36,989 bases of DNA from Spongiibacteraceae bacterium UBA5047. Its GTDB lineage: Bacteria > Pseudomonadota > Gammaproteobacteria > Pseudomonadales > Spongiibacteraceae. A program made the position numbers and the translations under genes. The notes below the pieces were generated by a model that did not search any database, had not been told where the DNA came from, and was given only the letters and a program-made list of their open reading frames with translations. Below are positions 1 through 8,129 of the stretch, in pieces (the stretch's first letter is position 1; each line of letters begins with the position of its first letter). The stretch spans positions 1 to 36,989 of the forward strand of contig DIBR01000031.1 in the NCBI GenBank assembly GCA_002415025.1, written 5' to 3'.

Positions 1-569
1 TGATAGAAGTCGTTACCCTCACGCGTACGCTCACCAACACCGGCGAATACAGACAGGCCGCTGTGCTCGGTAGCAATGTTGTTGATCAGCTCCATCATGT
101 TGACGGTTTTACCAACACCGGCACCACCGAACAGACCAACTTTACCGCCCTTCGCGAACGGACATACAAGATCGATAACCTTGATGCCGGTTTCCAGCAG
201 TTCGTTAGACGCTGCGAGTTCGTCGTACTTGGGCGCCGGGCGGTGAATCTGCATGCGCTCTTGCTCGCCGATCGGACCACACTCGTCGATCGGGTTGCCC
301 AGTACGTCCATGATGCGGCCGAGAGTCTCGGTGCCCACAGGAACCTTGATGGGCTCCTTGGTGTTGGTTGCTTCCAGGCCGCGACGCAGACCTTCGGAAG
401 AACCCAGTGCGATGGTACGCACAACGCCGTCGCCCAGCTGCTGCTGGACTTCCAGTGTCAGACCACTTTCGTTAATGGTCAGTGCGTCATAAACCTGGGG
501 CACTGCATCGCGTGGAAATTCCACGTCGATAACGGCGCCGATGATTTGTACGATACGTCCGCTACTCAT
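1..569 (-). CDS. atpD: ATP synthase F1 subunit beta, partial (C-terminal part outside window)
   Basis: Catalytic beta subunit of the F1 head of ATP synthase. The first 189 residues are visible: the N-terminal beta-barrel domain (about residues 1-80) and the start of the nucleotide-binding domain with the P-loop GGAGVGKT at about 148-155 and the GERTREGNDFY segment at the cut. The reading frame runs off the low-coordinate edge of the window, so the remaining roughly 270 residues and atpC lie outside. The start ATG at 569 is preceded by AGAGGAACCGGAA, a good ribosome binding site. It lies 44 bases after the atpG stop and is the last gene seen of the minus-strand atp operon. The identity is secure; the truncation is only the window edge. 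Confidence 0.98.
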   Translation of the reverse strand, partial: MSSGRIVQIIGAVIDVEFPRDAVPQVYDALTINESGLTLEVQQQLGDGVVRTIALGSSEGLRRGLEATNTKEPIKVPVGTETLGRIMDVLGNPIDECGPIGEQERMQIHRPAPKYDELAASNELLETGIKVIDLVCPFAKGGKVGLFGGAGVGKTVNMMELINNIATEHSGLSVFAGVGERTREGNDFY

Positions 570-613
570 TTCCGGTTCCTCTTAAAAACCTAAATTCAAA
601 AATTCGTTCGCTG

Positions 614-1477
614 TTAACTAACGGCTGCTGCGCCGCCGACAATTTCCGACAGTTCCTGAGTGATGGCTGACTGACGGGCTTTGTTGTAAACAAGCTGCAG
701 GTTATCGATAAGATCACCTGCGTTGTCAGTTGCGCTCTTCATGGCAATCATGCGCGCGGCCTGTTCACACGAACCGTTTTCAACAACGGCCTGGTACACC
801 TGAGCCTCAATGTAGCGAGTCAGCAGGCCTTCCAGCAGCTCTTCGGCATCGGGCTCGTACAGATAGTCCCAGTGATGCTTCAGGCTCTCGTCGTCATCTG
901 CAGGCAGAGGCAACAATTGGTCTACTTGCGGCGACTGGGTCATGGTGTTCACAAACTCGTTGCGTACCAAAAACAGCCGATCGATTGTGCCTTCGCTGTA
1001 TGCGTCGAGCATGACCTTAACACTGCCGATCAAATCACGAACGGAAGGGTCTTCGCCAAGATCCCGAACACTGGCTACCACATTGCCGCCAAAGCTCTGG
1101 AAAAAAGCGCCTGCTTTGGCACCGATCAAACACATATCGACGTCAACGCCTTTGTCCGCCCAGGGTTTCATTGAGCGAATTGCGCTTTTAAACAGGTTGG
1201 TATTGAGGCCGCCACACAAACCGCGGTCGGTGGAGATCAGGATATACCCAACGCGCTTAACTTCACGCTCTTCCATAAACTGGTGGCGATATTCGGGGTT
1301 AGCATTGGCGATATGACCAACGACTGCCCGAATACGCTGTGCGTATGGCTTACCCAGCTCCATACGCTCTTTCGCTCTACGCATTTTACTCGCAGCGACC
1401 ATTTCCATCGCGCTGGTAATCTTCTGCGTACTCTTGATGCTGGAGATCTGAGTGCGTATCTCTTTTGCGCCTGCCAT
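614..1477 (-). CDS. atpG: ATP synthase F1 subunit gamma
   Basis: Central rotor shaft of F1, coupling c-ring rotation to catalysis in the alpha/beta hexamer. The 287-residue protein has the family's usual length. It begins MAGAKEIRTQISSIKSTQKI and has the conserved C-terminal helix containing MKSATDNAGDLI near residues 247-258, which sits in the alpha3beta3 cavity. The segment STDRGLCGGLN (about 83-93) is the usual gamma-subunit motif. The start at 1477 has GAGGG upstream. It lies between atpA (68 bases upstream) and atpD in the minus-strand operon. Nothing unusual seen. Confidence 0.97.
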   Translation of the reverse strand: MAGAKEIRTQISSIKSTQKITSAMEMVAASKMRRAKERMELGKPYAQRIRAVVGHIANANPEYRHQFMEEREVKRVGYILISTDRGLCGGLNTNLFKSAIRSMKPWADKGVDVDMCLIGAKAGAFFQSFGGNVVASVRDLGEDPSVRDLIGSVKVMLDAYSEGTIDRLFLVRNEFVNTMTQSPQVDQLLPLPADDDESLKHHWDYLYEPDAEELLEGLLTRYIEAQVYQAVVENGSCEQAARMIAMKSATDNAGDLIDNLQLVYNKARQSAITQELSEIVGGAAAVS

Positions 1478-1545
1478 AAAAATTAGGCCCTCAAGCGTTC
1501 TTTTGGCGCGCCGAAACGCGCCGCATGTTTACCTGTAACAAGCAA

Positions 1546-3090
1546 TTACCAGGTTTGGGTCGCTTTGAATTTCTCAACCAGCTCTTTGAACTTGGCTTCG
1601 AATTCGTCGTTCCAGTCACCTTTCTCGTTGATCTTGTTCATCACATCAGCGTATTCAGCTTGTGCGAAAGAGAGCAGCGAGGCTTCGAAGTCGAGAACCT
1701 TGTTCACTTCGATATCTTTCAGGTGGCCTTCGTTGGCGCAGTAAAGCACCAGACCCATTTCCGCAATGCTCATGGGCGAGTATTGCTTCTGTTTCATCAG
1801 CTCGGTTACGCGCTCACCCTGATCCAGCTGGGCCTTGGTGGCCGCATCCAGGTCAGACGCAAACTGCGAGAACGCTGCCAGTTCGCGGTACTGTGCCAGC
1901 GCAGTACGGATACCGCCGGACAGTTTCTTGATGACCTTGGTCTGGGCACTGCCACCAACACGCGATACCGAGATACCGGCGTTCATCGCCGGGCGAATAC
2001 CCGCGTTAAACATGTCGGTTTCCAGGAAGATCTGACCGTCGGTGATCGAGATAACGTTGGTCGGTACGAAAGCCGATACGTCACCCGCCTGGGTTTCGAT
2101 AACCGGCAGAGCGGTCAACGAGCCGGTTTTACCTTTTACCTTACCGTCGGTGAACTTCTCAACGTACTCTTCAGATACACGTGCAGCGCGCTCAAGCAAA
2201 CGGCTGTGGAGGTAGAATACGTCACCGGGGTAGGCTTCACGGCCCGGCGGACGACGCAGCAACAGAGAGATCTGGCGATAAGCCCAGGCCTGCTTGGTCA
2301 GGTCATCGTAGATGATCAGTGCATCTTCACCACGGTCGCGGTAGTACTCACCGATGGTACAGCCGGTGAAGGGCGCGATAAACTGCATGGAAGCAGGATC
2401 AGCAGCCGTTGCCGCAACAACTACCGTGTGAGCCATTGCGCCGTGTTCTTCGAGTTTGCGCACAACAGCGGCAACCGAAGAGGCTTTCTGACCGATAGCC
2501 ACGTAGATACATTTAATACCGGAATCTTTCTGGTTGATGATCGCGTCAACCGCGACAGCGGTTTTACCGATCTGACGGTCACCGATGATCAGCTCGCGCT
2601 GGCCACGACCGATGGGAACCATCGCGTCAATCGCTTTCAGACCGATCTGTACGGGCTGATCAACCGACTTACGCCAGATTACACCGGGAGCAACTTTTTC
2701 AATTGCATCGGTCTCTTTGGCATTGATCGGGCCTTTACCGTCGATGGGGTTACCCAGCGAGTCGATAACGCGGCCTTCCAGCTCGGGGCCTACCGGTACT
2801 TCAAGAATGCGGCCGGTACACTTACAGCTTTGCCCTTCGGCTACGCCCAGGTAATCGCCCAGTACCACCGCACCTACGGAGTCACGCTCCAGGTTCAGTG
2901 CCATACCGAAACGGCCACCTTCAAATTCAATCATTTCACCGTACATGACGTCGGTCAGTCCGTGAATACGAACAATACCGTCTGATACGGAAACTACGGT
3001 TCCTTCATTGCGAGCTTCAGACGAGACATCGATTTTTTCGATGCGCTGTTTGATGATTTCGCTAATTTCGGATGGATTCAGTTGCTGCAT
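1546..3090 (-). CDS. atpA: ATP synthase F1 subunit alpha
   Basis: Non-catalytic nucleotide-binding subunit of F1, 514 residues, the normal length. The N-terminus MQQLNPSEISEIIKQRI is typical of gammaproteobacterial AtpA. The P-loop GDRQIGKT is at 170-177, and the conserved arginine-finger region VSRVGGSAQ follows at about 372-380. The C-terminal helical domain ends in KFKATQTW. The start at 3090 is preceded by GAGGAACAGAGC. It lies 29 bases after the atpH stop in the minus-strand operon. Large reading frames on the opposite strand here are shadows caused by its codon use. Confidence 0.98.
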   Translation of the reverse strand: MQQLNPSEISEIIKQRIEKIDVSSEARNEGTVVSVSDGIVRIHGLTDVMYGEMIEFEGGRFGMALNLERDSVGAVVLGDYLGVAEGQSCKCTGRILEVPVGPELEGRVIDSLGNPIDGKGPINAKETDAIEKVAPGVIWRKSVDQPVQIGLKAIDAMVPIGRGQRELIIGDRQIGKTAVAVDAIINQKDSGIKCIYVAIGQKASSVAAVVRKLEEHGAMAHTVVVAATAADPASMQFIAPFTGCTIGEYYRDRGEDALIIYDDLTKQAWAYRQISLLLRRPPGREAYPGDVFYLHSRLLERAARVSEEYVEKFTDGKVKGKTGSLTALPVIETQAGDVSAFVPTNVISITDGQIFLETDMFNAGIRPAMNAGISVSRVGGSAQTKVIKKLSGGIRTALAQYRELAAFSQFASDLDAATKAQLDQGERVTELMKQKQYSPMSIAEMGLVLYCANEGHLKDIEVNKVLDFEASLLSFAQAEYADVMNKINEKGDWNDEFEAKFKELVEKFKATQTW

Positions 3091-3119
3091 GCTCTGTTCC
3101 TCAATCCTGTGTCTATCGC

Positions 3120-3656
3120 TTAGGAGTTCATTGCTTCGGCGAGTTTCGCTAAGCGACCGCGCACCGAACCGTCAATAACCAAATCGCCTGCCCGGACCAA
3201 AACACCGCCGAGTAGTTCTTTATTGACGACTGCCGTTACATTGACTTCGCGCTGGAGTTTGCCGCTCAGTGCTGCCGCCAGTTTTTGCTGGGTGTCGGCA
3301 TCAAGTTCAAAGGCCGTTGACAGTTCAACGTCAACGCTCTTTTCCTGAGCTGCTTTGTGCGCTTCATAAATGGCAGAAATTTCCGCCAGTAAAGCCAAGC
3401 GTTTGTTTTCGGCCAGCACCTTAATAAAGTTCTGGGCCTTGTCGTTTAACGCATCGCCACAGACATCAATGAATGCCTGCGCCTGTTGCGAAGACGTCAT
3501 TGAAGGCGACGCCAAAACCTTTTCCATTACATCCTGTTGCGCGACTGCGGCAGCGGTAGCAAGCTGATCCGACCAGCCGGCCAGATCGCCAGCGGCCAGA
3601 GCGTACTCAAACGCCGCTTTTGCGTAAGGTCGTGCCAATGTGCTCAGTTCAGCCAT
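3120..3656 (-). CDS. atpH: ATP synthase F1 subunit delta
   Basis: Peripheral-stalk subunit that joins the top of the F1 head to the b-subunit dimer. The 178-residue protein starts MAELSTLARPYAKAAFEYA, the canonical AtpH N-terminus, and ends with GGVLVRAGDLVIDGSVRGRL, the conserved C-terminal signature (about residues 150-169). It is 12 bases after the atpF stop and 29 bases before the atpA start in the same minus-strand operon. Normal length; no anomaly seen. Confidence 0.96.
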   Translation of the reverse strand: MAELSTLARPYAKAAFEYALAAGDLAGWSDQLATAAAVAQQDVMEKVLASPSMTSSQQAQAFIDVCGDALNDKAQNFIKVLAENKRLALLAEISAIYEAHKAAQEKSVDVELSTAFELDADTQQKLAAALSGKLQREVNVTAVVNKELLGGVLVRAGDLVIDGSVRGRLAKLAEAMNS

Positions 3657-3668
3657 GGTGTACCTCGC

Positions 3669-4139
3669 TTACAGTCCGGCGGCCAGTTTGTCGACCAGGT
3701 CTTTGTGCTTGGCTTCATCAATGGATGCTTCCAGCACTTTTTCCGCACCGGCCAAAGCCAGCTTGGCTACCTGCGAACGCAATTGCTCTTTCGCACGGTT
3801 GACCTCTTGCTCGACTTCAGCCTGGGCAGAAGCCTTGACGCGGTCCGCTTCAACACGGGCCTGCTCTTTGGCTTCTTCAACGATCTGGCTGCCACGCTTG
3901 TTGGCGGCCTCGATGATGCCCGCCGCTTCGGCCTTTGCTTCCTTCATTTGCTTGGCGGCTTTTTCCTGAGCCAGCTCAAGATCGCGACCTGCGCGATCAG
4001 CGGCTTCCAGGCCGTCAGCAATCTGCTTCTCACGCTCATCCATGGCGGTTCTGATGGCCTTCCAGACGAAGGCGTAGCAGAACCACACAAAAAAGATGAA
4101 GGTGATGGACTGACCAATAAGGGTGAGATTAATGTTCAC
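3669..4139 (-). CDS. atpF: ATP synthase Fo subunit b
   Basis: Peripheral stalk subunit of Fo. The 156-residue protein has one N-terminal membrane segment (about residues 5-27, NLTLIGQSITFIFFVWFCYA) followed by a long charged Ala/Glu/Lys-rich helix that forms the right-handed coiled-coil dimer, e.g. AKQMKEAKAEAAGIIEAANK in the middle. The length matches E. coli AtpF. It is encoded between atpE and atpH on the minus strand. The single b gene, with no b-prime copy, is the expected form in this group. Confidence 0.96.
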   Translation of the reverse strand: MNINLTLIGQSITFIFFVWFCYAFVWKAIRTAMDEREKQIADGLEAADRAGRDLELAQEKAAKQMKEAKAEAAGIIEAANKRGSQIVEEAKEQARVEADRVKASAQAEVEQEVNRAKEQLRSQVAKLALAGAEKVLEASIDEAKHKDLVDKLAAGL

Positions 4140-4189
4140 GCCGACACCTCTGTTTGACGGTTATAAAGAATGTTTGTCAAAGCAGTTGC

Positions 4190-4429
4190 TTAGGCAGCCA
4201 TTCCCGGAACCAGTACGAACAGAACGTACATGCCGATACCAACACCGATCATGGGTACCGCATCAAGCAGACCGGCGATCAGGAACATTTTACCTTGCAG
4301 CATGGGAGCCATTTCCGGCTGACGTGCAGAGCCTTCCAGCAGCTTGCCACCCAGCAGACCAAAGCCTACCGCAGTACCGGCAGCGCCCAGACCAATCAAC
4401 AGTGAAACAGCAATCAGAGCCAAACCCAT
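4190..4429 (-). CDS. atpE: ATP synthase Fo subunit c
   Basis: Proteolipid that forms the rotating c-ring. The 79-residue hairpin has two membrane helices (about 4-26 and 48-73) joined by the polar loop ARQPE (35-39). The ion-carrying carboxylate is Asp56 in GLLDAVPMIGVG. The helix-1 and helix-2 residues near it do not show the Gln/Glu-Ser pattern of sodium-binding rings, so a proton-driven ring is likely; this is inference from the motif. It lies 50 bases upstream of atpF and 82 bases after atpB. A poly-A/C-rich spacer and AGGAGATAGAAA-type ribosome binding site precede it, as expected for the subunit needed in highest copy. Confidence 0.97.
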   Translation of the reverse strand: MGLALIAVSLLIGLGAAGTAVGFGLLGGKLLEGSARQPEMAPMLQGKMFLIAGLLDAVPMIGVGIGMYVLFVLVPGMAA

Positions 4430-4511
4430 TTTTCTATCTCCTATGAAGATTTAACGAACTTAAAAAAACAAACCAAAAATCAAACCAGTGAAACCGCTTT
4501 CGCCGTTTCGC

Positions 4512-5438
4512 TTAGTGCTCTTCTTCCACGTCGTGCGCCATTGCCATATACACAATGGTCAGCACCATAAAGACGAAAGCCTGCAGGGCAATAATCAGGA
4601 TGTGGAATACCGCCCACGCCCATTGCAACACGCCCGCCATCAGGCCAAACATCAAACCGGCGCTGAACATGGCGGCAATCAGAATAAAGATCATTTCGCC
4701 GGCGTAGAGGTTACCGAACAGTCGCAAGCCCAGAGAAATCGGCTTGGCGATCAGCGATACCGATTCCAGAATCAGGTTGATCGGGATCAGAATAATATTC
4801 ACGTACCACTTGGGCGCGTGGAAGGGGTGCAGGGTCAGCTCCTTCACAAAGCCCATAATGCCTTTGTTCTGGATGCTGAAAAAAATCATCAGGAAGAATA
4901 CGGTGAACGCCATGCCCAACGTAACATTGGGGTCTGTGGTCGGCACCACCTTGAAGAAGAAGTGAGGGTCGCCGCTGATCAGCGCCGCGGCCTGCGGTAG
5001 CCAGTCAACCGGCACCAGGTCCATGGTGTTCATCAGCAGAATCCAAACAAAAATGGTCAGCGACATCGGCGCGATCAGGGCATTTTTGTGGTGGAAGGAA
5101 TCTTTAACGGTGCTGTCGATAAAGTCGACAACCATTTCAATAAAGTTTTGCAGACCGCGCGGCACACCGGAATGAACACGCTTGGCAACACGGCCAAAAA
5201 TCAGGATAAACAGGCCGCCCATCAGAATGGACCAGAGCATGGAGTCGACATGAATGGCCATAAAGCCCATGTCCGAGGCTTCGGCCATGCTGTGTGCGAT
5301 GGTCCAGGTATCTTGTTCCAACACCTGAACGGAACCATCGGCGCCATGGCGCTCGTAGCCTTCCGGCAGCTTGCCGTAGGTCAGGTTGGTCAAATGGTGT
5401 TGAATGTAGCTGGTAGTGGTTAAGGTATCCCCTGCCAT
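4512..5438 (-). CDS. atpB: ATP synthase Fo subunit a
   Basis: Stator half-channel subunit that passes protons to the c-ring. The 308-residue protein is somewhat longer than E. coli AtpB (271) because of a polar N-terminal extension of about 60 residues (YIQHHLTNLTYGKLPEGYER) before the first membrane segment. The essential arginine is Arg239 in SLGLRLFGNLYAGEM, followed by several hydrophobic helices and the C-terminal HDVEEEH tail. It is transcribed between atpI and atpE on the minus strand. The family call is secure; the N-terminal extension is commonly seen in pseudomonad-like AtpB. Confidence 0.96.
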   Translation of the reverse strand: MAGDTLTTTSYIQHHLTNLTYGKLPEGYERHGADGSVQVLEQDTWTIAHSMAEASDMGFMAIHVDSMLWSILMGGLFILIFGRVAKRVHSGVPRGLQNFIEMVVDFIDSTVKDSFHHKNALIAPMSLTIFVWILLMNTMDLVPVDWLPQAAALISGDPHFFFKVVPTTDPNVTLGMAFTVFFLMIFFSIQNKGIMGFVKELTLHPFHAPKWYVNIILIPINLILESVSLIAKPISLGLRLFGNLYAGEMIFILIAAMFSAGLMFGLMAGVLQWAWAVFHILIIALQAFVFMVLTIVYMAMAHDVEEEH

Positions 5439-5540
5439 TTCTCACTCTCAAACATAAAGGTATCTTGAAAAACCGCCGACTCTGAACCAGGTCAGGCGTT
5501 TTGTCGAGCTACCCTGATTTTCAATCCCGCCGCTATAAGC

Positions 5541-5963
5541 CTAGCGGGTACCTGTTACACGCTGGTTGCTGAGCTGCCAGGCAAACACCGTGTTCGTCAG
5601 CGTCATTGCGACAAAAGCCAGAAACACGGCCTCAACCTGCAAGGGCTTTACGCTGCTGAACACCAGCGCAAACAACACCGCCGTCATCACAAACTTGCCC
5701 GCCTCGCCGCGATAAAACGACTGCGCTACCGCACTTGCGGCGCGTGCCCCCCGATGGCGAAACGCCAGCCGGGCGAAATAGGCATTGGGTAGTACGGATA
5801 TCAGGCCGCCAATCAGCGCAGATTTGGCCGTAACCAGATCCACCAGCAGCAAACTGGTCGCAACCAGAACAAGTATGAGCGCCTGCAGACCGTAGATTTT
5901 GAGCAGTGGGGGGCGTGTAATCGGCGCAGCCGTTGGCGGTTCTCCACCTTGCCGCTGTGCCAT
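5541..5963 (-). CDS. atpI: ATP synthase subunit I (c-ring assembly-associated membrane protein)
   Basis: First gene of the atp operon. AtpI is a small membrane protein that assists c-ring assembly or magnesium handling and is not part of the finished enzyme. I place the start at 5963, giving 140 residues that begin MAQRQGGEPPTAAP, because GGGGAGAGTC directly precedes this ATG. The reading frame is open upstream to 6020, but that extension overlaps the leader. Four hydrophobic segments are visible (about 24-42, 46-62, 90-105, 112-128). It sits about 60 bases downstream of the predicted transcription start and 102 bases before atpB. The sequence is only loosely conserved, so the identity rests largely on position plus topology. 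Confidence 0.88.
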   Translation of the reverse strand: MAQRQGGEPPTAAPITRPPLLKIYGLQALILVLVATSLLLVDLVTAKSALIGGLISVLPNAYFARLAFRHRGARAASAVAQSFYRGEAGKFVMTAVLFALVFSSVKPLQVEAVFLAFVAMTLTNTVFAWQLSNQRVTGTR

Positions 5964-6032
5964 GACTCTCCCCAAGTACCCGTTTTGGAACCCGATCGCA
6001 GTGCAAACTGACTCGTCCAAAAAGCGGGGCGA

Positions 6033-6061
6033 ATTATAGGGTCTATGTGGTTAAGTATCAA
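6033..6061 (-). promoter_or_regulatory. Predicted sigma70 promoter of the atp operon
   Basis: Read on the minus strand, TTGATA (6056-6061) and TATAAT (6033-6038) are separated by exactly 17 bases. That is five of six and six of six matches to the consensus hexamers. It points at atpI, with an expected start near 6026 and a leader of about 60 bases. Confidence 0.78.
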
Positions 6062-6080
6062 CCGATATGGATAGAGCCCG

Positions 6081-6097
6081 TGCGACAAAATGTCGCA
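6081..6097. promoter_or_regulatory. Perfect dyad TGCGACA-AAA-TGTCGCA upstream of the atp promoter
   Basis: Seven-base arms with a three-base spacer form a perfect inverted repeat. It lies 19 bases upstream of the -35 hexamer of the predicted atp promoter, where an activator or other regulator could bind. No regulator is identified; an operator role is inference. Confidence 0.45.
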
Positions 6098-6178
6098 GCG
6101 CGCTATTTGAGGCGCAAAATATTTGCCTTGTTTTTCGCGCGCTTAAGGCTTTTCCGACAGCAAGCCCGAAAGAGCTAA

Positions 6179-6201
6179 CACCATATGGTGGTCTTTTTTT
6201 T
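6179..6201 (+). terminator. Palindrome followed by T-run (terminator-like or operator)
   Basis: CACCATATGGTG is a perfect 12-base palindrome followed by GTC and eight T residues. A perfect palindrome without a loop makes a poor terminator hairpin, and there is no gene upstream on the plus strand to end. A protein-binding site is the alternative, helped by the second ACACCATAT just downstream at 6207-6215. Confidence 0.25.
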
Positions 6202-6307
6202 GGGAACACACCATATCTGCTTTCTGTAGGACTGACCACTATCAAGCTGCTAGGCGCGGCGCCAGCGAGCCCGGCATCGAAAAACCATCGAACTACGTAT
6301 AGAAAGC

Positions 6308-8119
6308 ATGAAAATTCGAGCCAGATTTTTTACTCCCCTGCTCTTTATCGTACTTATTGTGACGACGAAGCCAGCAACCGCTGCGCCAATTCAGAGCGCT
6401 GGCCAGCAACCTGCCTGGCAGCCGTGGTCTGCGGCAGTATTTGAGCAGGCCAAGCGAGAGAACAAGCTGATATTGCTGAATCTGGAAGCGGTGTGGTGCC
6501 ACTGGTGTCATGTGATGGACCAGAAAACCTACGCCGATGCCAAGGTGAATGCCTACCTCGCCAAGCACTACATCAGCGTAAAGGTTGATCATGACGCCAA
6601 TCCTGCGCTGGCCAATCGCTATCGCGCCTACGGCTGGCCCGCCACGATCTTTCTCTCCGCCGATGGCACGGACATCGTCAAGCGCGCTGGTTACATATCG
6701 CCCGGCGCCTTTCTAAGGCTGCTCACCGCCATCGTTGCCGACCCCTCGCCCGAGAACACCTCGCCGACCAGCATCAATGGCTCGTCACCCAGGCTGGCTG
6801 ACCCGGGCGACGCCCCCTTGAGCGCGGCGCAGCGCGAGTACCTGGGCGAGCAACATCGACAGGCCTCTGCGGCGAATGGCGGGCTGGATATTGCGATGAA
6901 GTTTCTGGATCGCGACAGCGTTGAGTACAGTCTCTTTCTCGGTACCCGCGGTGAGCTGCCGGAGCAGCGCCGGGCGCTCACCACGCTTGATGCAGCGCTG
7001 GCCTTGGAAGATCCCGCCTGGGGCGGCTTCTATCAATATTCCACCCAGGGCGACTGGCAGCACCCGCATTTCGAAAAGATCATGCGTACCCAAACACGCT
7101 ATCTGTCGGTCTATGCCCTGGCCTGGCGCCTCACCGGCGACGCACACTATCAGCAGGCGGCCGGGCGTACGCATCGCTATCTGAATCGCTTTTTGCGCGG
7201 CGACAATGGCGCCTATTTTGTCAGCCAGGACGCGGACCTGATTCAGGGCCAAAAGGCCGCCGACTATTTTGCGCTTGGTGACAACGAGCGGATGGTACTC
7301 GGAATACCCCGCATTGACCGAAACCAGTACAGTCGCGAGAACGCGCAGGTAGCGATCGCCCTGCAGGGGTTGTACCGGGCCACCGGTAACCGGCAGGCTC
7401 TGGATGACGCGCGGCGCGCGGCGCACTGGATACTGAATAACCGTCAGCGCGATGGCGGCGGCTTTCGCCACGACACCGAGGATGGCGCCGGCCAACCCTT
7501 TCTGGCCGACACACTCTATCCGGCTATCGCCTTTCTGCGCCTGTATCAGGCAACAGCAGAGCGACAGTGGCTGCACCATGCGATGGCAGCAACCGATTTT
7601 ATCCGCCGTCAGTTTGCAACCGCCAGCGGCGCGCTGACGGCCTCAATACAAGCCGGCGTGCCCCTTCAGCCCACCCGGGATCTGGAAGAAAATATCGAAC
7701 TGACGCGACACGCCATTCTGCTCGCCCACTACAGCGGTCACTCACGTTTTCGCGAGCTGGCGAAGAGCGGCCTGGCGTTTCTGGCGAATTATAGCAAGCA
7801 GCGGCCCCTGTTGACCGAGCCCGGTATCCTGCTGGCGGCTGACGAATATGAGCGCGATCCCACTCATGTTGTTATTGTCGGTTCAAAACAGAACGAACAC
7901 GCACAGAAACTGTTCAGTGCCAGTCTGGCGCTGCCGGCAGAATATTTCCGTCTGGAGTGGTTTGACCGCAGCGAGGGACCGCTCTATCACCACGATATCG
8001 AGTATCCCCTGCTCGACAAGCCAGCGGCTTTTGTTTGCACCAACGGTCGCTGTTCGGTGCCACTGTTCAATGCCGCTCATTTAGGAGACGTGGCCGCACT
8101 GCTGGGGCCTGCGCTGTAG
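6308..8119 (+). CDS. Exported DUF255/YyaL-like protein (thioredoxin fold plus alpha/alpha-toroid)
   Basis: A 603-residue protein of the DUF255 (YyaL, SSP411/spermatogenesis-associated protein 20) type. Residues 1-26 look like a cleavable signal peptide (positive start, hydrophobic core LLFIVLIV, then ATA-A). Residues about 35-150 form a thioredoxin-like domain with the redox motif CHWC at 64-67 and a cis-proline-type segment GWPATIFL. The rest (about 190-590) resembles the six-hairpin glycosidase/epimerase toroid that follows in this family, e.g. GGFYQYST and GGFRHDTEDG. The usual members are near 680 residues and lack a signal peptide, so this is a shorter, probably periplasmic version. The biochemical function of the family is not established. 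It is convergent with the neighbouring gene, ending 10 bases from it; the start codon has only a weak GAAAG before it. Confidence 0.82.
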   Translation: MKIRARFFTPLLFIVLIVTTKPATAAPIQSAGQQPAWQPWSAAVFEQAKRENKLILLNLEAVWCHWCHVMDQKTYADAKVNAYLAKHYISVKVDHDANPALANRYRAYGWPATIFLSADGTDIVKRAGYISPGAFLRLLTAIVADPSPENTSPTSINGSSPRLADPGDAPLSAAQREYLGEQHRQASAANGGLDIAMKFLDRDSVEYSLFLGTRGELPEQRRALTTLDAALALEDPAWGGFYQYSTQGDWQHPHFEKIMRTQTRYLSVYALAWRLTGDAHYQQAAGRTHRYLNRFLRGDNGAYFVSQDADLIQGQKAADYFALGDNERMVLGIPRIDRNQYSRENAQVAIALQGLYRATGNRQALDDARRAAHWILNNRQRDGGGFRHDTEDGAGQPFLADTLYPAIAFLRLYQATAERQWLHHAMAATDFIRRQFATASGALTASIQAGVPLQPTRDLEENIELTRHAILLAHYSGHSRFRELAKSGLAFLANYSKQRPLLTEPGILLAADEYERDPTHVVIVGSKQNEHAQKLFSASLALPAEYFRLEWFDRSEGPLYHHDIEYPLLDKPAAFVCTNGRCSVPLFNAAHLGDVAALLGPAL

Positions 8120-8129
8120 GCCTTCCGTC

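Larger units (their letters stand above)
5964..6307. other. Intergenic region between atpI and the DUF255 gene
   Basis: This 344-base stretch separates divergent genes. It holds the atp promoter, the 17-base dyad at 6081-6097 and a 12-base palindrome CACCATATGGTG (6179-6190) followed after two bases by a T-rich run (6193-6201). The word ACACCATAT appears again at about 6207-6215. I could not find a convincing promoter for the plus-strand gene starting at 6308. No credible small gene is seen. Confidence 0.6.

Noticed and set aside
1525..2985. Large plus-strand open frame (486 codons) opposite atpA
   Set aside because: It is antisense to a fully conserved atpA, has no ribosome binding site or family resemblance, and comes from codon bias.
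5964..6020. Upstream extension of atpI to 6020
   Set aside because: It would start within the short leader of the predicted promoter; the ATG at 5963 has a much better ribosome binding site.
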